This document shows positions 44,979 to 52,481 of a stretch of DNA of 54,181 bases, in pieces. Each line of letters opens with the position of its first letter. The first letter of the stretch is position 1. Made by a program: the position numbers and the translations under genes. The stretch is from Bacillota bacterium (GTDB taxonomy: Bacteria; Bacillota; Clostridia; Lachnospirales; Lachnospiraceae): positions 1 to 54,181 of the forward strand of contig JAEZFK010000055.1 of the NCBI GenBank assembly GCA_023437715.1. Reading direction: 5' to 3'. Under the pieces are notes generated by a model. That model saw nothing but the letters and a program-made list of their open reading frames with translations, ran no database searches and was not told the DNA's origin.

Positions 44979-45974
44979 ATGGAAGAAAAAAGAAACATAC
45001 TTGAAATTAAGAATCTTCATACTTACTTTTATACAGACAGCGGAATCATAAAATCCGTGGATGGCGTGGATATTGAGCTGAAGGAAGGCGCCACCTTAGG
45101 ACTGGTGGGAGAATCAGGAAGCGGAAAAAGCGTTACCGCCCTTTCGGTCATGAGCCTTTTTATGGGGACCAGAGGAAGGGTGGCGGAAGGGGAAATCCTT
45201 CTGGACGGCAGGGATGTGGTGCGGATCGGAGAAGAGGAAAAACGGAAATTAAGAGGCGGAAAGATCTCCATGATCTTTCAGGAGCCCATGACCAGCTTAA
45301 ATCCGGTTATGAAAATCGGAAGACAGCTGACGGAATGCGTGCTCCAGCATGAGAACATTTCCAGAGAAGAGGCTTATAAAAAGGCGGAGGATATGCTCCG
45401 CATGACCGGAGTTCCAAGAGTGGAGCGGATGATGCGGGAATACCCTTTCCAGCTTTCCGGCGGGCAGCGCCAGCGGGTCATGATCGCCATGGCTCTCGTC
45501 TGCAAGCCTCAGGTACTCATTGCCGATGAGCCCACCACGGCTCTTGACGTGACCATACAGGCCCAGATCCTGGATCTGATGAATAACTTAAAAAAAGAAA
45601 CAGGAACCTCCATCCTGTTTATCACCCATGATTTAGGAGTTGTGGCGGAAACCTGCGACGAGGTGGCGGTCATGTACTGCGGGCGGGTGGTGGAAAAGGG
45701 GGATGTGGGGACCATTTTTGCAAGGCCTGCCCACCCCTATACCAGAGGACTTCTGGCTTCCATACCAAAGCTTGGGGTTTCTGTTGACCAGCTGGAATCC
45801 ATCCCCGGCAATGTGCCAAATCCCAAATACATGCCCGAGGGCTGCAAATTCGCGCCCCGGTGCCCCCAGGCCTTTGATAAGTGCCGGGAAGAGGAGCCTG
45901 GCTTTTTCCAGGTAGAAAACGGCCATGTGAGCCGCTGCTGGCTTTGTGAAGGGAAAGGCGGTGAGGAGAAATGA
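44979..45974 (+). CDS. dppD: Peptide ABC importer ATPase (DppD/OppD type)
   Basis: A 331-residue ATPase with Walker A GESGSGKSVTA, signature LSGGQRQRVMIAMAL, Walker B VLIADEPTTALD, and the oligopeptide C-terminal domain with cysteines in GCKFAPRCPQAFDKC that may hold an Fe-S cluster. The stop overlaps the next ATPase by 4 bp. Confidence 0.93.
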   Translation: MEEKRNILEIKNLHTYFYTDSGIIKSVDGVDIELKEGATLGLVGESGSGKSVTALSVMSLFMGTRGRVAEGEILLDGRDVVRIGEEEKRKLRGGKISMIFQEPMTSLNPVMKIGRQLTECVLQHENISREEAYKKAEDMLRMTGVPRVERMMREYPFQLSGGQRQRVMIAMALVCKPQVLIADEPTTALDVTIQAQILDLMNNLKKETGTSILFITHDLGVVAETCDEVAVMYCGRVVEKGDVGTIFARPAHPYTRGLLASIPKLGVSVDQLESIPGNVPNPKYMPEGCKFAPRCPQAFDKCREEEPGFFQVENGHVSRCWLCEGKGGEEK

Positions 45975-46966
45975 CAGAGAACCTCTTAAATGTAAAGGAC
46001 ATGAAGGTTTATTACCCCATTTCCAGCCACAGGCTGGGGAAAACCGAGTATGTTAAGGCAGTAGACGGTGTTTCCTTTGAGGTGAAAAAGGGCGAGGTAT
46101 TCGGCATTGTGGGAGAATCCGGCTGCGGAAAATCCACCCTGGGGAGAGGAATCTGCAAGCTGGAGGAACCGACCGCCGGTGAAATACTTCTTGACGGCGA
46201 GGATATTTCCGCCTATGGCAGCAGGCAGATGCGCCCGGTGCGCAAAAAGGTCCAGATGGTATTCCAGGACCCTTACGCCTCTTTGAATCCCAGGATGTCG
46301 GTGTTTGATATCATTGCGGAGCCGCTGATCATTCATGGGCTTACGCAGTCAAGGGAGGAGCGGAAAGAAAAGGTTCTTGGGCTTTTGCGGAAGGTGGGGC
46401 TGGATGATTACCATGCCAACCGATATCCTCATGAGTTTTCCGGCGGCCAGCGCCAGAGGATCGGCATTGCAAGGGCCCTGGCAGTGGAGCCAAAGCTTAT
46501 CATCGCGGATGAGCCGGTGTCAGCCCTGGATGTTTCCATCCAGGCTCAGGTCTTAAATCTGCTCAGCCAGCTGAAAAAGGAATTTTCCCTTACCTATATT
46601 TTTGTAGCCCATGACTTAAGCGTGGTGGAGCACATCAGTGACCGGGTGGGGGTTATGTATCTTGGGAATTTTGTGGAGGTAGGGTCCAAGGAGGAGCTTT
46701 ACAAGCATCCCCTTCACCCTTATACCCAGGCGCTTTTATCCGCAGTTCCGGTTCCTGATCCGTCGGTGAAACGGGAGCGGGTCATCCTGGAGGGGAGTAT
46801 TCCCTCTGCCTTAAATCCGCCTGAGGGCTGCAAATTTCATACCCGCTGCCCTAAGTGTATGGATATTTGCAGCAGAAAAGCGCCGGAGCGGTATCAGGCG
46901 GACCAGGACCATTACGTTTACTGCCATTTATATGACAATAAAATAAAGGAAAATGATAACAATTAA
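45971..46966 (+). CDS. dppF: Peptide ABC importer ATPase (DppF/OppF type)
   Basis: A 331-residue ATPase, partner of the upstream one. Walker A GESGCGKSTLGRG, Q-loop VFQDPYASLNPRMSV, signature SGGQRQRIGIARAL, Walker B IIADEPVSALDVS, and the C-terminal cysteine region CKFHTRCPKCMDIC. It begins within the last codon of dppD, so the two are translationally coupled. Confidence 0.93.
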   Translation: MTENLLNVKDMKVYYPISSHRLGKTEYVKAVDGVSFEVKKGEVFGIVGESGCGKSTLGRGICKLEEPTAGEILLDGEDISAYGSRQMRPVRKKVQMVFQDPYASLNPRMSVFDIIAEPLIIHGLTQSREERKEKVLGLLRKVGLDDYHANRYPHEFSGGQRQRIGIARALAVEPKLIIADEPVSALDVSIQAQVLNLLSQLKKEFSLTYIFVAHDLSVVEHISDRVGVMYLGNFVEVGSKEELYKHPLHPYTQALLSAVPVPDPSVKRERVILEGSIPSALNPPEGCKFHTRCPKCMDICSRKAPERYQADQDHYVYCHLYDNKIKENDNN

Positions 46967-46980
46967 TAGGAGAAGCAATC

Positions 46981-48069
46981 ATGGATATGGAAATGTTTGG
47001 AAGGTTATCGGATGCTTTTGGTCCGAGCGGCTTTGAAGAGGAGGTGGTACAAAGGGCGGCAGGCTATTTGGCCCGGTTTGCGCTTGAAAACGATGCGATG
47101 AACAACTTATACGCCCGCATGCCAGGCGCAGGAGGCGGAAAGCCTGTGATTCAGCTGGATGCCCATCTGGATGAATGCGGCTTTATGGTACAATGTATAC
47201 ACAGCAACGGCTGCCTGGGAATCCTGATGCTGGGAGGGTTTCATCTTACCAATATACCGGCTCATACCGTGATGATTAAGACAAGGGCTGGAAAGCTGGT
47301 AAAAGGCATTATTACCTCAAAGCCCGTACATTTTATGAACGACAGGGAAAGAAATTCCCAGGAGCTGGATATAGAAAGCCTTTACGTGGACATCGGGGCC
47401 TGCAGCCGGGAAGAGGCGGAAAAGGATTTCGGCATATCCGTGGGAGACCCTATGGTTCCTGATGTGTCCTTTGCATACGATGAGGAACATGGCATCTGCT
47501 TTGGAAAGGCCTTTGACAACCGGGCCGGATGTGCCTGTATTATTGAAACCATGAACCGGCTTTATGATGCCGGAAATGATCTTCCTGTCCAGGTGGTAGG
47601 CGCATTTGCTTCCCAGGAGGAAGTGGGAATGAGGGGAGCCACGGTCACAAGCCAGATCGTAAAGCCGGATCTCGCCATTGTTTTTGAAGGCTCTCCATCG
47701 GATGATTTCTTTTTCGATGCGGCCCTCACCCAGGGGAAGATGAAGGGCGGAGTGCAGATCCGCCGTATGGATAAGAGCTATATTTCCAATCCGGTTTTTA
47801 TCGAATATGCCATGGAAACCGCCCGGAGGCTGGGAATTAAATACCAGGAGGCAGTCCGCAGAGGCGGAAGCACCAATGCGGGAAAAATCAGCCTGACGGG
47901 CAAGGCGGTTCCGGCTCTTGTTCTTGGTGTTCCCTCCAGATACGTTCATACTCATTATAATTTCTGCGCGAGGGAAGATTTGGAGGCGGCTGTTGATCTG
48001 GCGGCGGAAGTGATCCGGGGGCTGGACATTTCCATGATCCGTCATATCTGCCGTCAGGATTTATTGTAG
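46981..48069 (+). CDS. M42 family aminopeptidase
   Basis: A 362-residue two-metal aminopeptidase of the M42 (FrvX/PepA-glutamyl/DAP) type. Metal ligands are visible in LDAHLDECGF (His62), KAFDNRAGC, SQEEVGMRGA and the C-terminal VHTHYN. It should trim peptides in the cytoplasm, which fits its place 14 bp behind the peptide importer. AGGAGAAGC precedes the ATG. Family members vary between glutamyl, leucyl and lysyl preference. Confidence 0.9.
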   Translation: MDMEMFGRLSDAFGPSGFEEEVVQRAAGYLARFALENDAMNNLYARMPGAGGGKPVIQLDAHLDECGFMVQCIHSNGCLGILMLGGFHLTNIPAHTVMIKTRAGKLVKGIITSKPVHFMNDRERNSQELDIESLYVDIGACSREEAEKDFGISVGDPMVPDVSFAYDEEHGICFGKAFDNRAGCACIIETMNRLYDAGNDLPVQVVGAFASQEEVGMRGATVTSQIVKPDLAIVFEGSPSDDFFFDAALTQGKMKGGVQIRRMDKSYISNPVFIEYAMETARRLGIKYQEAVRRGGSTNAGKISLTGKAVPALVLGVPSRYVHTHYNFCAREDLEAAVDLAAEVIRGLDISMIRHICRQDLL

Positions 48070-48102
48070 AAGCACCGCAAAGGGCAAAGAGGAGGCGAAA
48101 AC

Positions 48103-48659
48103 GTGAAAAAACCTGTGATTGGCATTATTGGCAATACCTTTATGACAGAGGTGGGAATGTTCAACAGCATGGAAAGGGTCTATGCCAATACCGCATATGT
48201 GGAAGCCGTACTCAGAAACGGAGCAATCCCCGCGGTCATACCGGCTTCCTCAATTCTGGCCGGGGCCCAGGAGGCAGTGGGATTTTGCGATGGTCTGCTG
48301 TTTCCAGGCGGGGAAATACGCCCTCAGCCGGAGAATTCCCATGCTGGGCATATGTAAGGGGCATCAGTTTTTAAATGTTCTTATGGGAGGAAGCCTTTAT
48401 CAGGACCTTTCTTTGCGGAAAGAGGAAAGCCTGCAGCACATGCAGAAACGGAAAAGAAGCTACCTTACACAGCATGTGGAGGTTTTAGAGGGGACAAGGC
48501 TTGCTTCTGCACTGGGTGCCGGGAGTCTGAAAACCAATTCCATGCACCATCAGTCAGTGAAAACTCTTGGACACGGGCTGAAGGCTTCCGGCCATGAACC
48601 GGCTGTTTTCCTTTTTTGGAGAGCATTGCATCCGGATGAGGGAAGACCGGGAGCTGTAG
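48103..48659 (+). pseudogene. Peptidase C26 / gamma-glutamyl-GABA hydrolase-like (PuuD), broken
   Basis: Starts well (GAGGAGG, then GTG at 48103) and encodes a class I glutamine-amidotransferase-like hydrolase in three separate frames. Frame one gives VIGIIGNTFMTEVGMFN to FCDGLLFPGGE, near 48317. A second frame gives IPMLGICKGHQFLNVLMGG (nucleophile Cys present) to NSMHHQSVKTLGHGLKAS, near 48590. A third gives RLFSFFGEHCIRMREDREL and the stop at 48657. The segment between PGGE and IPMLG and the catalytic His-Glu region (normally WHPE) are missing, so deletions as well as frameshifts are present. It likely once cleaved gamma-glutamyl peptides. Confidence 0.85.
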
Positions 48660-48674
48660 GAAATCAGCCATGCC

Positions 48675-48714
48675 ATGAATAAATTCGGCGGATAAGGCTC
48701 GCCGAATTATTCAT
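48675..48714. repeat. Inverted repeat after the pseudogene
   Basis: ATGAATAAATTCGGCG (48675-48690) pairs with CGCCGAATTATTCAT (48700-48714) with one unpaired base. No T run follows; GGGCG/CGCCC makes a second small hairpin just after. It could be an old terminator or a remnant of a repeat element. Confidence 0.6.
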
Positions 48715-48792
48715 GTCGGGCGTTCCGCCCTATAGAGACATTTATGATATTTCTGCATGGCGGAATCGTAACAAAAAAATGAATTTGACCTC

Positions 48793-48821
48793 TTGCATTT
48801 TTTAAAAACATATGCTATAAT
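48793..48821 (+). promoter_or_regulatory. Promoter of tRNA-Gly (GCC)
   Basis: TTGCAT (48793-48798), a 17-bp spacer, TATAAT (48816-48821), 42 bp before the tRNA. Confidence 0.7.
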
Positions 48822-48863
48822 TTCCGTGTTGTGAAAAATGAATGAAATAAAGAAACATTTTAT

Positions 48864-48936
48864 GCGCGAGTGGCTCAGTTGGTGGAGTACGACCTTGCCA
48901 AGGTCGGGGTCGCGGGTTCGAGTCCCGTCTCGCGCT
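48864..48936 (+). tRNA. tRNA-Gly (GCC), probable integration site
   Basis: A 73-nt cloverleaf with acceptor GCGCGAG/CTCGCGC, anticodon loop TTGCCAA region (anticodon GCC), T arm GCGGGTTCGAGTCCCGT, discriminator T and no CCA. The integrase gene ends 86 bp beyond its 3' end, the usual picture of an element inserted in a tRNA 3' end. Confidence 0.95.
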
Positions 48937-48948
48937 CTTATTATATGT

Positions 48949-48986
48949 AGCGGAAACCTAGGTTTTATCAGGGTTTCCGCTATTTT
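48949..48986 (+). terminator. Terminator of tRNA-Gly
   Basis: AGCGGAAACC (48949-48958) pairs with GGTTTCCGCT (48972-48981), followed by ATTTTT. Confidence 0.85.
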
Positions 48987-49002
48987 TGTGTGTCTGTCAG
49001 CC

Positions 49003-49021
49003 TGTAGACAGTTGTAGACAG
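49003..49021. repeat. Tandem TGTAGACAG, possible integrase arm sites
   Basis: TGTAGACAG occurs at 49003-49011 and 49013-49021, with the inverted GTCTGTCAG just before. The pair sits between the tRNA and the integrase stop, where arm-type binding sites are often found. Confidence 0.45.
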
Positions 49022-49022
49022 C

Positions 49023-50228
49023 TTACAAAGCCTTTGATATGAGGTCATAAGTTTCTTTTTCAGTCAGGGGATTGTAGATATATCCAAGTGTGGTATTCAA
49101 GTTGCTATGTCCTAAAAGCTCCCGGATACAATCCAGAGGGACACCGCTTGCATTTAGGTTACTTGCAAAGGTTTTCCTCATCTTATGGGTAGACTTTGTG
49201 GAAAGGCCCTGACGCTCTGCATATTTTTCCAAAACGTAGGCGATCTGCCTTGATGTGATACGGCTTCCATCTCTCATAAAGATGAAATCGCCCTGGCGGT
49301 CAATCTTTTTCAGGATATCCATAGCCTTTGGCACCAGGACAACGAACCGATCCCGGTTAGTTTTGGTATGTTCCACAACCTCATAATGGTTTGTAATCTG
49401 ATCTCTGACTTCTTCACGAATAATATGTAAATGGTTTTCGTTGTAATCTTCCCATTTCAATGCTACTAATTCCCCCACCCGTAATCCCAGCAGAAAGTTC
49501 AGCTTTATCGCAAGAAAGGCAGTGTCATGGGTTTCGGTATACATACGGTCAAGATAAAGATTCAACTCTTTTAATTCATCAGAATTATACGTCTCTGTCC
49601 TGCCTGTCTTCTTTACCACCTGTTTGAACTTGACTAATATCTGAACTCTATCTAACGGATTGTCTGCAAGATACTTTTTCCTGACAGCATACTCAAACAT
49701 ACCATTTAAAATGGTTTTAATGTTCGTCCATTCTTTCCGGGGAAGATTAAATTCCCGGATTATCCGATTGCATTCCGTTTCTAGTGATAGTTCGTCAATC
49801 TTTACTATCTTACGATTATGTAAAGTCGATGGTTCAAAATATTTCCGGTAATGCTGTTCATGCCGTTTAATGGTATTGGGGCTGTTTGAGACTGACTTTT
49901 TATAATCAAGCCATTCTTTATACAGTTCGTGAAATGTCATCTTATCAATGTACGAATCAGAAAAATAGATTGGGATTAATTTATCCAATAACTTTTCTTC
50001 TGTGGGTGCCTTGATATTAATACGCTTTCCATCTTTATCCCTATAGCAGGTCTGCCACCGTCCTTTCTCATTAGATGGAGCAGTAATTGCACAGGTATGT
50101 AATTTTTTTACTTGTTCTCTTTTGGATGCCATAATCGTATCAAGCACACTGTCTACGTTCATAGTACCACTTTCGAGAGCTTCTTTCAACAAGGAAAGTT
50201 TTATACCATCTGAAATTTCTTTGGTCAT
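49023..50228 (-). CDS. int: Tyrosine recombinase / integrase of the element
   Basis: A 401-residue tyrosine integrase resembling those of Gram-positive conjugative and mobilisable elements. An N-terminal AP2-like arm-binding part (GRWQTCYRDKDGKRINIKAP) is followed by the core-binding domain (about 95-190) and the catalytic domain. Catalytic residues are Arg250 in LLGLRVGELVAL, His348/Arg351 in THKMRKTFA, His374 in LLGHSNLNTT and Tyr383. All are intact. It is 28 bp behind rep on the same strand, so rep and int probably share a transcript. Confidence 0.93.
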   Translation of the reverse strand: MTKEISDGIKLSLLKEALESGTMNVDSVLDTIMASKREQVKKLHTCAITAPSNEKGRWQTCYRDKDGKRINIKAPTEEKLLDKLIPIYFSDSYIDKMTFHELYKEWLDYKKSVSNSPNTIKRHEQHYRKYFEPSTLHNRKIVKIDELSLETECNRIIREFNLPRKEWTNIKTILNGMFEYAVRKKYLADNPLDRVQILVKFKQVVKKTGRTETYNSDELKELNLYLDRMYTETHDTAFLAIKLNFLLGLRVGELVALKWEDYNENHLHIIREEVRDQITNHYEVVEHTKTNRDRFVVLVPKAMDILKKIDRQGDFIFMRDGSRITSRQIAYVLEKYAERQGLSTKSTHKMRKTFASNLNASGVPLDCIRELLGHSNLNTTLGYIYNPLTEKETYDLISKAL

Positions 50229-50256
50229 ACTGCTCCACCATTAGTTTCTTAAAATC

Positions 50257-51282
50257 TTATTTATCAAAAGGGATTTTTAATTGTTCCTCTTTTGGAAGTT
50301 TATTAATAGGAATGAACTTGTTGTTACGGTTCAAATAATCATCTACGTTGTCATAAGTAATGATTTCATCTTTAGAAACATAGTGTTTTACTTTATGAAT
50401 CCTACGGAGAAAGGCTTGCCAGCTTTCTTTATCCGTAATCTGTCGTTCTGCATACTGCTTTTCCAACTCCCAGTTTGTGACCACAAAGACTTTTGTATAA
50501 CAGGCGAACTTGTTACTGTATCGGGCCTTTAAAGTGATCGGGTAAACGTCCAGATAATTAAGCATATCCGACAGGGTGAGACCAGAGCGGAACTCCTCAA
50601 AAACCAGCACTGGTTCACAGGAATAATGGTCAAAGGGGTGGTCATAGTCCGTTACCCTATAAACGTTGGAATCACCATATGTATCAAGAATGTCTCTTGA
50701 TTTTCCTGTTCCGGTTTCACCAAAAACATAAGTCACTTCTATGTCACATCTGCGCTTACCCTTGTACTTTTCCTGTAAATGGGTTGTTCTGACCTTGTCC
50801 AGCTTATCAATCTGCATGATGTAGTCATTATTGCTTCTGATTATCTCCGCATTAGAAAGCTCCTCATCTACAATCATGTGGTATAAGGTCTCTAAATCCT
50901 TGTCCTTACCCATGTTCTCCGGGGGCCTGTTTCCCAATTCCTCAAAGGTTCCTGGGACAGAGGTTTCCGCTTTGGCAGTATTGGCCCATTTTCCAGTCTT
51001 TTGGAGATATTCAAGGTTCTGTTCTATACTTCCCTGTACTGATTCTATATGGGCGGTGGGGAGGTGCTTCTTAATCATTGAGAAGCGAACCGGAGAGTGG
51101 AAGCTTATGAAAACGTGTGTATGTGGGGTTCCCTGTTCTCCGATCTCATCACTCATTGCTCCGTATTCAAAGGAACTAAAACGAGTGACAAGAAGTTCCT
51201 TGATTTTATCATGGCTGAAACCTGTGTCAGCCGGGTTGTTAATCGTAAGTTGAAATTTACGAGACTGCTTGTCTTTTGACAT
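50257..51282 (-). CDS. rep: CRESS-DNA-type replication initiator (HUH endonuclease plus SF3 helicase)
   Basis: A 341-residue Rep with the layout of circovirus and geminivirus initiators. HUH motif I is FQLTINN (10-16), motif II is GTPHTHVFISF (His54, His56), and motif III is YLQK with the nicking Tyr92 and Lys95. The SF3 helicase follows: Walker A GETGTGKS (188-195), Walker B VLVFEEF (225-231) and motif C VFVVTN (265-270). All catalytic residues are in place. It should nick the stem-loop at 51634-51666 and drive rolling-circle replication of the excised element. The Walker B has EE where many viral Reps have DD. Related Reps are known from bacterial plasmids and integrated elements. Confidence 0.9.
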   Translation of the reverse strand: MSKDKQSRKFQLTINNPADTGFSHDKIKELLVTRFSSFEYGAMSDEIGEQGTPHTHVFISFHSPVRFSMIKKHLPTAHIESVQGSIEQNLEYLQKTGKWANTAKAETSVPGTFEELGNRPPENMGKDKDLETLYHMIVDEELSNAEIIRSNNDYIMQIDKLDKVRTTHLQEKYKGKRRCDIEVTYVFGETGTGKSRDILDTYGDSNVYRVTDYDHPFDHYSCEPVLVFEEFRSGLTLSDMLNYLDVYPITLKARYSNKFACYTKVFVVTNWELEKQYAERQITDKESWQAFLRRIHKVKHYVSKDEIITYDNVDDYLNRNNKFIPINKLPKEEQLKIPFDK

Positions 51283-51633
51283 TATTTAAATCACCTCATT
51301 CATAAAATTATATCTATGTAAAAATAAGCGCTTATTATTTTTTTCATAAAGGGGTATCATCGGGAGGACTGCTGTTTCCTTTCGATGATATTAGTATAAG
51401 GGAAAATCAAAGGTAATTGTGTGATTGAACGGAACAGGCTGTGACAGATTGGCACATCAAAAATATCTCAATGAATCTGTTCCCTAGCTTTATATATCAA
51501 AATAAACCGTAGTTTATTGTTACTTCCATATTTATAGTAGGTTGCGACAAATGCTACCGGGGCTTGTCGCATGATGGTAGGAGTGGAAATCCCATGTAAT
51601 AAGGGGATTTTAGGTGTTTTTTATTTTTGCTAT
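51283..51633. other. Hairpin-rich non-coding region upstream of rep
   Basis: No gene is supported here. On the minus strand a weak rep promoter has TATAAT at 51312-51307; its -35 area overlaps the perfect 14-bp palindrome AATAAGCGCTTATT (51323-51336), a likely Rep or regulator site. On the plus strand come AATAAAC/GTTTATT (51501-51518) and TGCGACAA/TTGTCGCA (51543-51571). The loop CTACC of the latter (51554-51558) can pair with GGTAG (51576-51580) as a pseudoknot. AAATCCC/GGGATTT (51587-51610) follows, with T-rich sequence after it. A small structured or antisense RNA ending near 51630 is possible. Confidence 0.5.
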
Positions 51634-51666
51634 TTCATTCCGCGGTAATACTAACCGCGGAATGAA
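51634..51666 (-). other. Candidate rolling-circle origin, CRESS-type stem-loop with nonanucleotide
   Basis: TTCATTCCGCGG (51634-51645) and CCGCGGAATGAA (51655-51666) form a perfect 12-bp stem with a 9-nt loop. On the minus strand, the rep strand, the loop and first stem base read TAGTATTAC (51653-51645). That fits the NANTATTAC consensus and equals the circovirus/nanovirus form. By analogy nicking would fall between 51647 and 51646. It lies 352 bp upstream of the rep start. Confidence 0.82.
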
Positions 51667-51697
51667 TGGTTCGCCTACGGCTCACCGTCCAAACCCT

Positions 51698-51740
51698 CGT
51701 GGGAAAGGGTCTTGTGGCTCTGCCACGCCCCATTCCCACG
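51698..51740. repeat. Nested inverted repeat beside the origin
   Basis: CGTGGGAA (51698-51705) pairs with TTCCCACG (51733-51740), and GTGGC/GCCAC (51714-51726) makes an inner hairpin. It may be a terminator for the ATPase transcript, a second-strand origin or part of a transfer origin. Confidence 0.55.
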
Positions 51741-51751
51741 GTGCTTGTCCG

Positions 51752-52480
51752 TTAGATACGATATTCTACGGCCTTTTTAATGTAGAAATCCATCTTCGCC
51801 ATATTCGTAACGGTAGGAACTACAATTTTTCGGAAGTTCGTGCCGTTGGTCAACATATATCCGGTACCTATCCCACGGTCATTTTGTATTTGTTCCCGGA
51901 AGTCACTATAGAACATGCCTATTACTTCTTTACTGGGATTGCCTAAGGTAATAACTGTGTTAAAATTATCACGAGCTTTAGGGAAATCTTCTGCTGACAA
52001 CCTCTGCTGTGCTAAAAGAATGTGATAGTTAAAGCTTCTTCCCATCATAATAGTGGTAGACAACTTCTTACGGTACTCGTCAGCTTGTTTTTTATCCAGA
52101 TAATTGAGAAAAGATGCCCATTCATCAAATAATAGGATATGTAAATTTCGATCAGTATTTATTCTGGACTGTCTCTGTATAAAGCCGTCATAAAATTCGT
52201 TGAAACCACTCATACAAGCTTCAAACCTGTGATATCGTTCGCAGTCCTCAAGGAAGAGAAATGAATCATCTCCTTTGAAATCGCAGACGGTAATTTCAGA
52301 AGTAGGTAGATATAACCCTATTCTGGCCAGTATCTGCTTGACAAGATAAGACTTACCGCTTCCCGAATTTCCCTGGATTGCAATATGAGGAGCCTTGGTT
52401 AGGTTACTATGAACGTAAATATCGAATCCTTGACGCAGCATTTCGTCATCATATACTAACGGGATTATTTGATCTTTCAT
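51752..52480 (-). CDS. FtsK/TraG-like DNA-pumping ATPase
   Basis: A 242-residue P-loop ATPase. Walker A is GNSGSGKSYLVK (37-48), Walker B is HILLFDEWASF (114-124), and GRSFNYHILLAQQRLSAED with a conserved Gln is typical of FtsK/SpoIIIE and conjugation coupling proteins. It has no membrane segment; the preceding gene supplies a membrane anchor candidate. I choose ATG 52480, one base after the upstream stop, so the pair is probably translationally coupled. Roles as a coupling protein for transfer or as a Zot-like export ATPase of a ssDNA phage-like element both fit. Confidence 0.8.
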   Translation of the reverse strand: MKDQIIPLVYDDEMLRQGFDIYVHSNLTKAPHIAIQGNSGSGKSYLVKQILARIGLYLPTSEITVCDFKGDDSFLFLEDCERYHRFEACMSGFNEFYDGFIQRQSRINTDRNLHILLFDEWASFLNYLDKKQADEYRKKLSTTIMMGRSFNYHILLAQQRLSAEDFPKARDNFNTVITLGNPSKEVIGMFYSDFREQIQNDRGIGTGYMLTNGTNFRKIVVPTVTNMAKMDFYIKKAVEYRI

Positions 52481-52481
52481 A

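Noticed and set aside
47317..48045. Minus-strand frame of 242 codons inside the M42 gene
   Set aside because: Antisense to an intact metallopeptidase and without a start site.
51614..51946. Plus-strand open frame of 110 codons beside the origin
   Set aside because: It runs through the origin stem-loop and antisense to the FtsK-like ATPase, has no ribosome site and no family features.
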